Origin: an uncultured Collinsella sp.
GTDB taxonomy: Bacteria; Actinomycetota; Coriobacteriia; Coriobacteriales; Coriobacteriaceae
Direction: 5' to 3'
Assembly: GCA_900548495.1 (NCBI GenBank)
Contig: URKT01000026.1
Coordinates: 1 to 25,363, forward strand
DNA: 25,363 nucleotides
A program made the translations under genes and the position numbers. Numbering within the stretch: the stretch's first letter is position 1; the number at the start of each line of letters is the position of its first letter. Of this stretch, positions 8,552 to 15,773 are shown piece after piece. The notes under the pieces are model-generated. The model worked only from the letters and a program-made list of their open reading frames with translations. It was not told where the DNA came from and searched no databases.

Positions 8552-9241
8552 ATGTCCCATACCGCCGCTCCCAAGGTTGCTTTTATTTTCGATTGCGACG
8601 GCACGCTGGTTAATAGCACCCCCGTTTGGGCCTATGCCCAGCCCGAGTTATTGCACCGCCACGGAGTTGACGTAACGGTCGACGACTTTGCTCAGTTTGA
8701 GCATCTTTCGCTGGAGGACGAATGCCAGGCCTACCACGACACGTGGGGCATAGGCGCGAATGGCGAGGAGCTGTATCGCGAGCTGAGCGAGATTCTGATC
8801 GATGGCTACTCCAAGGTGCCGCCGCGCGAGGGGCTTCTGGAGTTTTTGAATCAGGCTAAGGCGGCGGGCATTGCCATGTGCGTTGCCACGTCCACGCCGG
8901 CCGAGCTGGTGCAATCCGCACTCGCTGGTGCCGGGCTCGACACTTACATGGAATTTGTTACCACGACGGGCGAGGCAGGACGCTCCAAGCAGTTCCCCGA
9001 TGTGTACGAGCTTGCGCTGCGCCGCCTGGAAGAGCGCCATGAGCACAAGTTTGAGCACGCTTGGGTGTTTGAGGACGCCGTCTTTGGCCTAAAGAGCTCT
9101 GGAGTCGCTGACTTTAAGCGCGTGGGTATCTATGACCCGCACGGCCGCATGAAGCGCGACGACGTGCGCGCCAACTGCGATATCTTTATCGACAGCTACG
9201 AGGATCTTGACCTGGCCCGCGTGCTTTCTTTTGAGGGATAG
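8552..9241 (+). CDS. HAD-superfamily phosphatase (beta-phosphoglucomutase-like)
   Basis: Haloacid-dehalogenase hydrolase of subfamily IA, 229 residues. Motif I is FDCDGTLVNS with the nucleophile and general-acid Asp at about residues 14 and 16. An alpha-helical cap follows. Motif II is VATSTP, the motif III lysine lies in GRSKQFPD, and motif IV is WVFEDAVFGLKS with the metal-binding Asp pair region. This family includes sugar-phosphate phosphatases and beta-phosphoglucomutases, and the substrate cannot be decided from sequence. An upstream TTG at 8531 is in frame, but the ATG at 8552 is preceded by GAAAGG at a sensible distance and begins the conserved fold soon after. It is divergent from the glg operon and 9 bp ahead of the thiamine pyrophosphokinase gene. 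Confidence 0.88.
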   Translation: MSHTAAPKVAFIFDCDGTLVNSTPVWAYAQPELLHRHGVDVTVDDFAQFEHLSLEDECQAYHDTWGIGANGEELYRELSEILIDGYSKVPPREGLLEFLNQAKAAGIAMCVATSTPAELVQSALAGAGLDTYMEFVTTTGEAGRSKQFPDVYELALRRLEERHEHKFEHAWVFEDAVFGLKSSGVADFKRVGIYDPHGRMKRDDVRANCDIFIDSYEDLDLARVLSFEG

Positions 9242-9250
9242 GCGAGGACC

Positions 9251-9892
9251 GTGGCTTGCAAGGTATTAGTGGTCTGCGGCTCGCCCGTGGTGGCGAGCGC
9301 GAATCTGTTGCGTAGGCTAGCAAGGGAGTGCGACCACGTTGTCGCCGTGGACCGCGGACTCGACGCGCTGCTGGGCGCCGGCCTGGGCTGCGACGTATAT
9401 GTAGGAGATGCCGACACGGTAAGCGATACGGGCCGCGCGCTGGTCGATGCCGCCACCGACTTTGAAGTTGAGCGCCATGATCCGTACAAGGACTATACCG
9501 ATTTAGCGCTGGCGCTCGATTCCGTCCGCCGTCGCTGGCCGGGTGCCGAAGTGGTTACGACCTGCGCCACGGGCGGCCGTCCGGACATGGCGCTTTCCGT
9601 ACTGGGCCTGCTCGCAGGCTACGAGGACGCCCCCATCTGGGTTGCCGAGGACGAGACCACGGCCCGCATCCTGCACGGAGGCGAATCGTGGGCCATCGAA
9701 GGTGCCGAAGGCAAGACGTTCTCCATAATCGCAATCGCCCCCAACACCGAGGTAAGCGAACACGGACTAGAGTGGGAGCTAGATCACGCCCCGCTGGGCT
9801 TGTTAGCCGACACGGGCATCAGCAACGTCGTCAGGTCAACAGCCACAATCCAAGTCCACACCGGAACCGCCATCGCTTATCTATATAAATAG
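9251..9892 (+). CDS. Thiamine pyrophosphokinase
   Basis: Transfers pyrophosphate from ATP to thiamine to make thiamine diphosphate. The 213-residue protein shows the family's motifs in order: VAVDRGLDALL, VGDADTVS (usually GDxDS; here Thr replaces the Ser), HDPYKDYTDLALAL with the substrate-binding KDxTD, and ATGGRPDMALS (usually GGRxDH; here Met replaces His). The C-terminal part has HGLEWELDHAPLGL and ISNVV, typical of the thiamine-binding beta-sandwich. Start is GTG at 9251 with GGCGAGGA just before it. It probably shares a message with the preceding HAD phosphatase. No other thiamine genes are present in the window. Confidence 0.88.
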   Translation: MACKVLVVCGSPVVASANLLRRLARECDHVVAVDRGLDALLGAGLGCDVYVGDADTVSDTGRALVDAATDFEVERHDPYKDYTDLALALDSVRRRWPGAEVVTTCATGGRPDMALSVLGLLAGYEDAPIWVAEDETTARILHGGESWAIEGAEGKTFSIIAIAPNTEVSEHGLEWELDHAPLGLLADTGISNVVRSTATIQVHTGTAIAYLYK

Positions 9893-9920
9893 GCATTTAG
9901 AATCTGACCCAAAAAAGTCC

Positions 9921-9949
9921 TTGCATGCCGCGCGAACTTCCCCTATAGT
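9921..9949 (+). promoter_or_regulatory. Promoter of tRNA-Ala
   Basis: TTGCAT (9921-9926) and TATAGT (9944-9949) are separated by exactly 17 bp. The predicted start is about 7 bases before the tRNA 5' end. Confidence 0.75.
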
Positions 9950-9962
9950 ATCTCCTCGTCAC

Positions 9963-10038
9963 GGGGGCGTAGCTCAGCTGGGAGAGCGCTTGACTGGCAG
10001 TCAAGAGGTCAGGGGTTCGATCCCCCTCGTCTCCACCA
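9963..10038 (+). tRNA. tRNA-Ala (anticodon GGC)
   Basis: A 76-nt cloverleaf folds fully. The acceptor stem GGGGGCG pairs with CGTCTCC using two G-U pairs. The D-arm is GCTC...GAGC. The anticodon stem CTTGA/TCAAG has loop CTGGCAG with anticodon GGC at 9996-9998. The T-arm is AGGGG-TTCGATC-CCCCT. Discriminator A is followed by an encoded CCA. Confidence 0.97.
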
Positions 10039-10049
10039 TCGTGAATGTA

Positions 10050-10079
10050 AAGGCTTTCGGTATCCCGAAGGCCTTTTTT
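10050..10079 (+). terminator. Intrinsic terminator after tRNA-Ala
   Basis: AAGGCTTTCGG (10050-10060) pairs with CCGAAGGCCTT (10065-10075), 11 pairs including one G-U, loop TATC, followed by a run of six T at 10074-10079. Confidence 0.9.
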
Positions 10080-10565
10080 CATGCCAAAACTCCACGCACC
10101 ACAAACCCCACCTACGCAACAAAAAGTTGCACAAATTTTTTCCCATGTCTGTACATAGTTTGTTAGCCAAACGCGATTATCAGTGTGGATCGCCGTTCCA
10201 TTTGGGCTTCAGGAACGCCTCTAATCACCGTTAGCGTCCCAATAACCTGCGCCAACGTGAACAAGTTCCCAAAACAACCCCCTTTAGCACGTCAAATGAA
10301 CGATATGTTGTCCAACGCAGCCCAAATCAGTTTCGCTAACAGCTTGTGCTAGGATACCTAACGTTACATGAGTTCAACTGTGCTCACGGCTCTAATAGGC
10401 CACATAGCACGGGGTTGATCAGCATCCGGTCGTAACGGCGGTGTTAGAAAAACCACGAGCTCCAATATCGATTGTCATGCGCGATTTTGCACTTGCTTTT
10501 ATGGCTACTTTTATGTTTGCATTAGACGGTGCAATGAATTGCTACGGCAAACCACAACAGTACTT

Positions 10566-10625
10566 CAGCTGTCTGCGTGCGGTACAGTTTTGTACCCGCT
10601 TGACTGGTTCGCACGCAGCCAGCTG
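10566..10625 (+). repeat. Long inverted repeat / RNA hairpin upstream of loaP
   Basis: The arms CAGCTGTCTGCGTGCG (10566-10581) and CGCACGCAGCCAGCTG (10610-10625) pair at 15 of 16 positions. The 28-nt loop holds a nested hairpin GTACA-GTTT-TGTAC (10582-10586 with 10591-10595, one more pair possible) and TTGACT at 10600-10605. A run of six T (10637-10642) follows, but 11 nt after the stem, too far for a standard terminator. It may act as an RNA element in the loaP leader or as a DNA operator around a -35 box. Confidence 0.7.
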
Positions 10626-10722
10626 GGATCACGGTCTTTTTTGCGATACACGTCCGCGACTCTAGCAACTGCATTTGTACATACCGTTCACGGTGGGGCA
10701 GAGCCACGTGCTTGTCTAACTG

Positions 10723-10795
10723 GGCTCAGGGTTTGAATATGGAGCGCCTCCGCGCACAAGCGCCCTGGCGAAGCCATACCCAAACCCCGTGAGCC
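10723..10795 (+). promoter_or_regulatory. Large stem-loop immediately upstream of loaP
   Basis: Three stacked helices pair 10723-10742 with 10774-10795: GGCTCA/TGAGCC, GGGTTTG/CAAACCC and TATGG/CCATA. A CG bulge and an AA/CC internal loop separate them, and the 31-nt apical region is GC-rich. GGCTC (10723-10727) could instead pair with GAGCC at 10701-10705, giving two mutually exclusive folds. CCACACG (10794-10800) can pair with CGTGTGG (10824-10830), which covers the loaP start codon. Confidence 0.6.
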
Positions 10796-10824
10796 ACACG
10801 TAAGACAGTAAGGGGGTGGTGCTC

Positions 10825-11370
10825 GTGTGGTATGTGATCCAGGTCATTAACGGTCGCGAAGACGTAATGCGCGAGCGCATCGAACGCATGATGCCGGCGA
10901 GTGCCATGCAAGAGCTCTTTTATCCCCAATATCAAACCGAGATCAAGGTACACGGCGAATGGGTCAATACGACTAAGCCGCTCTTTCCCGGTTATCTTAT
11001 CTGCGATACGGCAGACCCCCGCACCGTGCAACAGTATCTGCTACGCATGGACGACTTTGCCCGGGTGCTTGCCCAGGACGGTTTGTTTGTGCCGCTGGCA
11101 AAAGAAGAGGTCCAGCTTATTGGCGGATTTACGCATAGGGGAGACCGCGTGGTGCCCATGAGCGAGGCCCTGAAAGATGGTGACCAGGTCGTAGTTACGG
11201 CAGGTCCGCTGCTGGGCCACGAAGGCCTTATTAAATCTATTAACAGACGCAAGAGCACTGCTTATTTGGAGCTTGATCTGTGCGGTCGACGCGTAACTAC
11301 GCGCGTTGGCCTTGCCGTGCTTTCGGCTGAGCAGCGCGTAATGCGAAACCTTAAAAAGGCGATTGCCTAG
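10825..11370 (+). CDS. loaP: LoaP-type NusG paralog, processive antiterminator
   Basis: Specialised NusG paralog predicted to bind RNA polymerase and suppress termination in the downstream polysaccharide operon. The 181-residue product begins MWYVIQVINGRED, the standard opening of an NGN domain, and contains KPLFPGYLICDT, the conserved NusG FPGY segment. A KOW domain follows at about residues 120-160 (GDQVVVTAGPLLGHEGLIKSI). Upstream in-frame GTG codons (10816, 10819) overlap the AAGGGGG ribosome-binding site at 10810-10816, so the GTG at 10825 is the better start. Housekeeping nusG normally sits beside secE and rplK; this copy heads an exopolysaccharide cluster, as LoaP genes do. UpxY/RfaH-like naming is possible, but the Gram-positive context favours LoaP. 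Confidence 0.88.
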   Translation: MWYVIQVINGREDVMRERIERMMPASAMQELFYPQYQTEIKVHGEWVNTTKPLFPGYLICDTADPRTVQQYLLRMDDFARVLAQDGLFVPLAKEEVQLIGGFTHRGDRVVPMSEALKDGDQVVVTAGPLLGHEGLIKSINRRKSTAYLELDLCGRRVTTRVGLAVLSAEQRVMRNLKKAIA

Positions 11371-11401
11371 CTGCTGGCGGCTGTTTAACGGAGCAAGGGG
11401 G

Positions 11402-11418
11402 ATCCCCGAGGCGGGGAT
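11402..11418 (+). promoter_or_regulatory. Perfect hairpin between loaP and the first biosynthetic gene
   Basis: ATCCCCG-AGG-CGGGGAT forms a 7-bp stem with a 3-nt loop. No T-tract follows, so it is not a terminator. LoaP proteins are known to recognise an RNA hairpin in the leader of the operon they control; this position fits, but recognition is inference. Confidence 0.55.
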
Positions 11419-11450
11419 AACGGAATCAATAGGCAAGAGAAGAACTTATT

Positions 11451-13331
11451 TTGAACACCGAATCTAAGAGCGCAAAGCAAAAAGGGAAGCTGAGTGCGTT
11501 TGAACCGTATGCGTTGATGGCATATGACATTGTGGCAACTTTTATTGCCGTGTTTGTTGCATCATGGGGAACGCAGCATTGGGCGACGCTCAGCGGGGCA
11601 GCCGGTGCATGTCCGGCTATTCTTGTTCTTGCGCTTGTTAACGTTGTCGTCTTTTGGTTCTTCCATATGTATAGCAGCTTGTGGCGCTATGCAAGCATTT
11701 CCGAGGCTGGACGTATTGTTGCTGCTGTAACGGTAGGCTCAGTTATTGGCGACGTTATCTTTAACGTGTTATTTGGCAAGGGCATGACCCTTCGTGAGGA
11801 CGTTATGGCATGGGCTGTCGTCCTCATTATTTGCGGTGGCGGCCGTTTTGCCATTCGCGCAATATATGGTAGCCAGCTCTGGCGCTTTAAAAGCAATTCC
11901 GATGCGCATCTCCCGCGTACGCTCATCGTAGGAGCAGGGGAGACCGGCTCTCTCTCCATCAAACGTATGCTCAACGGAGACCCTGATATGATCGGTGATC
12001 CGGTTGCCGTTGTTGACGATGACCCCAATAAGCAAAACCAGCGTATTCATGACGTAAAGGTCTGCGGTACTTGCGCCGATATCCCTAATATTGCGCACGA
12101 TTGTGAAGCGGAGCAGATTGTCGTGGCAATTCCGAGCGCCACGCATGAAGAGCGTCAGCGTATCTATGACCTATGCATGAAGACAGGCCTTAGGGTCCTC
12201 ACGCTCCCCAATGTCCGCGATATTCCGCAGGATGGTGTAGGCAGGGTTGCCCTTCGTGAGGTCGAGATCAGTGACTTGCTTTCTCGTGAGGAGAAGTCGC
12301 TTGACCTTAACCAGATGGGTTACGTTACCGGTAAGCGCATTTTGGTCACGGGCGGCGGCGGATCTATTGGCTCAGAGCTTGTACGTCAGTTGCTTCCGGC
12401 AAAACCTGCGCAAATCGTGTTGTTCGACATTTACGAGAACACTACCTACGAGCTGTATCACGACATCATCAAGACCGCTCATGATCAAGGCACTGATATT
12501 CAAGTCTATATCGGCTCCATTACGCATCTTCCCGCGATTACCAAAGTCTTTGAGAAGTACCATCCACAAGTTGTTTTCCACGCTGCAGCCCACAAGCACG
12601 TTCCTCTTATGGAACACAATGCCCGCGAGGCAATCGAGAATAACGTCTTTGGCACGCTCAACGTCGTACGCCTTGCCGACAAGTTCCAGTGCAGCCACTA
12701 TGTGCAGATTTCTACCGATAAGGCCGTTAATCCCACGAACGTAATGGGCGCCACCAAGCGTATGGACGAGATGATCGTTCAGTATTACGCGGCAAACAGT
12801 AAGACCATCTTTACGGCTGTTCGCTTTGGCAATGTTCTGGGTAGTCACGGATCGGTCATCCCGCTGTTTAAGCGCCAGCTTCGTGAGGGTGGCCCTATCA
12901 CCATTACGCACAAGGACATCACGCGTTACTTCATGACCATCCCGGAGGCTAGCAAGCTTGTCATTACTGCCGGCGCTTTGGCGCATGGCGGCGAGATATT
13001 TGTTTTGGACATGGGCGAGCCGGTCAAGATCTACGACCTCGCCATCAACCTTATTACGCTGAGCGGTCTTAAGCCTGGCAAAGATATCCAGATCAAAGAG
13101 GTCGGCCTGCGTCCTGGCGAAAAGATGTACGAGGAGCTCCTTATGGACAACGAGCAGCTCCTGCCTACCGAGCATTCCGAGATCCGCATTTCCACAGCCG
13201 AGGCCGACAAGATGGAAGAGATCAAAGACAAGCTCGAGAAGCTTCATGACTGCCTTGACAAGGATAACGACACGGTCAAGTCCGTGCTTGCCGAGGTTGT
13301 ACCTACGTATCATCCGCAGTTTAACGATTAG
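11451..13331 (+). CDS. Membrane UDP-N-acetylglucosamine 4,6-dehydratase family (CapD/PglF-like)
   Basis: Makes a UDP-4-keto-6-deoxy-sugar, the usual first step to bacillosamine, QuiNAc, FucNAc or related sugars. The 626-residue protein has four or so N-terminal membrane segments (residues about 20-150), then a first Rossmann-like domain (RTLIVGAGETGSLSIKRM). The second is the SDR dehydratase domain with GKRILVTGGGGSIGSELVR near residue 295-310. TDKAVNPTNVMGATKRMDE is the active-site segment of this subfamily, where a Met or Thr replaces the SDR tyrosine. The start is TTG at 11451 with purine-rich AAGAGAAGAA upstream; the first internal ATG (about residue 23) would cut into the first membrane segment. 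No aminotransferase is visible in the window, so the final sugar is open. Confidence 0.92.
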   Translation: MNTESKSAKQKGKLSAFEPYALMAYDIVATFIAVFVASWGTQHWATLSGAAGACPAILVLALVNVVVFWFFHMYSSLWRYASISEAGRIVAAVTVGSVIGDVIFNVLFGKGMTLREDVMAWAVVLIICGGGRFAIRAIYGSQLWRFKSNSDAHLPRTLIVGAGETGSLSIKRMLNGDPDMIGDPVAVVDDDPNKQNQRIHDVKVCGTCADIPNIAHDCEAEQIVVAIPSATHEERQRIYDLCMKTGLRVLTLPNVRDIPQDGVGRVALREVEISDLLSREEKSLDLNQMGYVTGKRILVTGGGGSIGSELVRQLLPAKPAQIVLFDIYENTTYELYHDIIKTAHDQGTDIQVYIGSITHLPAITKVFEKYHPQVVFHAAAHKHVPLMEHNAREAIENNVFGTLNVVRLADKFQCSHYVQISTDKAVNPTNVMGATKRMDEMIVQYYAANSKTIFTAVRFGNVLGSHGSVIPLFKRQLREGGPITITHKDITRYFMTIPEASKLVITAGALAHGGEIFVLDMGEPVKIYDLAINLITLSGLKPGKDIQIKEVGLRPGEKMYEELLMDNEQLLPTEHSEIRISTAEADKMEEIKDKLEKLHDCLDKDNDTVKSVLAEVVPTYHPQFND

Positions 13332-13337
13332 GCACTT

Positions 13338-14096
13338 ATGACTGAAATCAAGACTATTGAACAGGCAATGAACGCTGAGCTTTCGCCTTCTGATGCGCCT
13401 GCAGTGTATGCGCTTAGTTCCATTCCTGAATCAGTTGCGAATGAGCTTAATCTTGATGGCAAGCTTGGCTATCGATTCATTAAGCGTGCGTTTGATATTG
13501 TTTCAAGCAGTCTAGGACTTATCGTGCTGAGTCCAGTGATTGCAGGCACTGCGCTTGCCGTAAAGCTCACGAGCCCGGGTCCTATCATTTTCAAGCAGAA
13601 GCGTGTTGGAAAAGATAAGAAGCTTTTCGACATCTATAAGTTTCGAACGATGCGTATCGATACCCCAGATGTGCCTAGTCATATGATTAATGCGAGTGAC
13701 TGGTTGACTCCTGTTGGTCCTACATTGCGCAAGCTTAGCCTGGATGAGCTACCGCAGCTTTGGAATATCTTTAAAGGTGACATGTCTGTCATTGGCCCTC
13801 GTCCTGCATTATGGAGCCAATTTGACCTTGTGGCTGAGCGCGACGCTTGCGGCGCCAATGATATTCGGCCAGGTCTCACTGGCTGGGCGCAGATAAACGG
13901 GCGCGACGAACTGACCATCGAAGCGAAGTCTGCCCTTGACGGCGAGTATGTACGCCGCCGAAGCGTTGCTTTTGACTTCAAATGCTTCTTCGGCACATTT
14001 TCGAAGCTTTCGGGTTCCGAAGTTGTGGAAGGCAGGGTCTCTAGCACTGAAAACGATTTTGTCGAGTCCGATGTGCCAGCACAGAAAGACAAGTAA
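13338..14096 (+). CDS. Initiating undecaprenyl-phosphate sugar-phosphate transferase
   Basis: Bacterial sugar transferase family (WcaJ/PglC type) that loads the first sugar-1-phosphate onto undecaprenyl phosphate at the inner face of the membrane. Of 252 residues, the first 45 or so are a variable extension. One hydrophobic segment follows (AFDIVSSSLGLIVLSPVIAG). The conserved catalytic block is SPGPIIFKQKRVGKDKKLFD, YKFRTMR, LDELPQLWNIFKGDMSVIGP with RP next, and RPGLTGWAQINGRD. The short, single-segment form fits monotopic PglC-like enzymes more than long WbaP-type ones. It starts 6 bp after the dehydratase, and its stop overlaps the next ATG by one base. Confidence 0.93.
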   Translation: MTEIKTIEQAMNAELSPSDAPAVYALSSIPESVANELNLDGKLGYRFIKRAFDIVSSSLGLIVLSPVIAGTALAVKLTSPGPIIFKQKRVGKDKKLFDIYKFRTMRIDTPDVPSHMINASDWLTPVGPTLRKLSLDELPQLWNIFKGDMSVIGPRPALWSQFDLVAERDACGANDIRPGLTGWAQINGRDELTIEAKSALDGEYVRRRSVAFDFKCFFGTFSKLSGSEVVEGRVSSTENDFVESDVPAQKDK

Positions 14097-15214
14097 TGAA
14101 AATCTGCGTTATTACTGCTGCTACTTGGTCTATTTCCAAGTTTCGTATTGACATGATTGATGAATTCGTACGCCGTGGATGCAAAGTCGTGGTCTTCGGT
14201 GACGAGCCACACGAGGAATGGGACTCTTTTTTCAAAATGCATGGGGTCTCATACCGCACCTATCCCGTCTCTCGTAATGGGATGAACCCTGTATCCGACA
14301 TTGCGACAAAAAGAGCACTCAATAAGCTTCTCGCCGAGGAAAAGCCCGATAAGGTGTGGACATACCAGGCCAAGCCGAATATTTACGGATGCATTGCTGC
14401 ACACGAGCTCGGCATAGAAGATGTTTACGTAATGATGGGTGGCCTCGGCTCTGTCTTTCGTGCAAAGGACGCTAAGTCGAGACTTGTGCGCGCAATCGTT
14501 TCCGCGGAGTACCGTCATGCTATGCGTTATGCCAAGGTCGTATTCTTTCAGAATATGGAGGATGTGGAGGTCTTTGAGGGACTTCACATCCTTAGTCGAG
14601 ACAAGGTTGTGCTTACTCGCGGATCCGGTGTGAATACTACAGAGTATTCTGAGGCCCCATTTCTTTCGAAAATGTCGTTTCTCTTCGTTGGACGGCTTGT
14701 TCGTGGAAAGGGGGTTCTCGACTATCTCGAGGCTGCTCGAATGGTGAAGAAGACGCATCCAGAAGTCAGGTTTGACCTAATCGGGCCTTTCGATAGCAAT
14801 CCTACCGCCCTCAAGATCAATGATATTCAGCCTTACATCGACGAAGATATTGTTGTTTTCCATGGTAAACAGGGCTATGTGCGTCCTTTCCAGGAGGCGT
14901 CATCTGTATTCGTGTTGCCTTCCTACTATGGGGAGGGCACGCCAAAGTCTGCACTCGAGGCCATGTCGACTGGCAGACCTCTCATCGTCGCTGACGCCGT
15001 AGGTTGTCGAGAGGTTGTGAAAGACGGTGTCAACGGATTCCTTGTTCCGCCACAGGATCCTGAAGCAATTGCGAATGCAATGATGAAACTCATCGAGGAA
15101 CCCGGCTTGAAGGAAAAGATGGGTTTAGAGAGTCGGCGATTGGCAGAGGAAATCTTCGATGTTCGCAAGGTTAATGAGGTAATTTGTGACGCGATGGGGG
15201 TAGAAAATGCGTAA
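14096..15214 (+). CDS. Glycosyltransferase, GT4 family (PglA/WbnK-like)
   Basis: Retaining GT-B glycosyltransferase of 372 residues, probably adding the second sugar to the lipid-linked intermediate. The N-terminal domain (MKICVITAATWSISKFRIDM) resembles the group that uses bacillosamine- or N-acetylhexosamine-linked undecaprenyl diphosphate. The donor-binding domain has FVGRLVRGKGVLDYLEA (about residue 199) and GEGTPKSALEAMSTGRPLIV (about 280), the EX7E-type region of GT4. Start and stop are tightly coupled: ATG shares a base with the previous stop, and the next gene begins 8 bp before this one ends. Donor and linkage cannot be read from sequence. Confidence 0.87.
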   Translation: MKICVITAATWSISKFRIDMIDEFVRRGCKVVVFGDEPHEEWDSFFKMHGVSYRTYPVSRNGMNPVSDIATKRALNKLLAEEKPDKVWTYQAKPNIYGCIAAHELGIEDVYVMMGGLGSVFRAKDAKSRLVRAIVSAEYRHAMRYAKVVFFQNMEDVEVFEGLHILSRDKVVLTRGSGVNTTEYSEAPFLSKMSFLFVGRLVRGKGVLDYLEAARMVKKTHPEVRFDLIGPFDSNPTALKINDIQPYIDEDIVVFHGKQGYVRPFQEASSVFVLPSYYGEGTPKSALEAMSTGRPLIVADAVGCREVVKDGVNGFLVPPQDPEAIANAMMKLIEEPGLKEKMGLESRRLAEEIFDVRKVNEVICDAMGVENA

Positions 15215-15767
15215 TCCCAAAAAATATTTGCGTGCTGCTATCCGTGTTGCAACAACGAACTTGCGCCTTGGTTTTGGAAAACTTGTACACGGTTCTAATC
15301 TGAAATACAATCCAGTTACATGTCTTGCCTTATCTGACGGTATTGAACTCTCTGCTCGATCAATCGTCAATTTTGGTAGCAGGCTTCGCACTAGAGGGCG
15401 TTGCTCCTTCAATATTCAGGGAGCTGGAAACCTATCTTTTGGTAATGGTGTATTTCTAAATTCAGGATGTCAATTCAATTGTCGTTCTTCAATAACTGTT
15501 GGTGATTGCTGCGAGTTCGGGCCCAATGTGCTCGTTTATGATCATGACCATATCTTTCGGGGTGGGGTTCCTGTTGATGGGGAATACACTTGCGGTGACG
15601 TCACAATTGGATCCAATTGCTGGATCGGGGCTGGAACCATCATTCTTAAAGGCACCAACATCGGTAACGGGTGCATCGTCGCCGCCGGCAGTGTTGTCAA
15701 GGGCCATATTCCCGATGACTCTGTCTGTGTGCAGAAGCGCCAAACTAGCTTGTTTAAAAATAAGTAG
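15207..15767 (+). CDS. Hexapeptide-repeat acyltransferase
   Basis: A 186-residue left-handed beta-helix protein, probably an O-acetyltransferase decorating a sugar of the repeat unit. Hexapeptide repeats are clear from about residue 70 (LSFGNGVFLNSGCQFNCRS, ITVGDCCEFGPNVLVYDHDH). The His of DHDH is the likely catalytic residue. Later repeats are VTIGSNCWIGAGTIILKGTN and IGNGCIVAAGSVVKG. It overlaps the preceding glycosyltransferase gene by 8 bp and sits 6 bp before the next one. Relatives are WcaF/maltose-acetyltransferase-like enzymes; an N-acetyl role cannot be excluded. Confidence 0.87.
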   Translation: MRNPKKYLRAAIRVATTNLRLGFGKLVHGSNLKYNPVTCLALSDGIELSARSIVNFGSRLRTRGRCSFNIQGAGNLSFGNGVFLNSGCQFNCRSSITVGDCCEFGPNVLVYDHDHIFRGGVPVDGEYTCGDVTIGSNCWIGAGTIILKGTNIGNGCIVAAGSVVKGHIPDDSVCVQKRQTSLFKNK

Positions 15768-15773
15768 GCACAT

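Larger units (their letters stand above)
10080..10824 (+). promoter_or_regulatory. Long gene-free region and structured leader upstream of loaP
   Basis: About 745 bp without a convincing gene on either strand. Short open frames here lack ribosome-binding sites and recognisable sequence. An extended -10-like element TGC-TAGGAT at 10347-10355 could start the message, which would give a leader of about 460 nt; the support is weak because no clear -35 exists. Minor hairpins occur at 10116-10130 (GCAAC/GTTGC) and 10380-10410 (GTGCT/AGCAC). Two large structures are listed separately. I see no insertion-sequence remnants or direct repeats. Confidence 0.5.

Noticed and set aside
9897..10166. Open frames on both strands over the tRNA (GDRTPDLLTASQ and GGVAQLGERLTGSQEV)
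   Set aside because: These are well-known false translations of tRNA genes; the cloverleaf is complete, so no protein is called.
10541..10560. GGCAAACC resembling part of a c-di-GMP-I riboswitch
   Set aside because: The second conserved block (GACGCAAAGCC) and the required helices are missing.
10566..10625. Inverted repeat as a phase-variable invertible promoter
   Set aside because: The spacer is only 28 bp, too short for typical invertible segments, and no recombinase gene is nearby in the window.
10637..10642. T6 run as an intrinsic terminator with the upstream inverted repeat
   Set aside because: The run begins 11 nt after the stem; canonical terminators have it directly adjacent.
10441..10736. 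Short plus-strand frames of 74 and 65 residues in the loaP leader
   Set aside because: No ribosome-binding sites, no recognisable domains, and they run through the large inverted repeat; better explained as leader DNA.
9963..10824. tRNA-Ala as an integration site for a mobile element
   Set aside because: I see no integrase gene and no repeated tRNA 3' end downstream.
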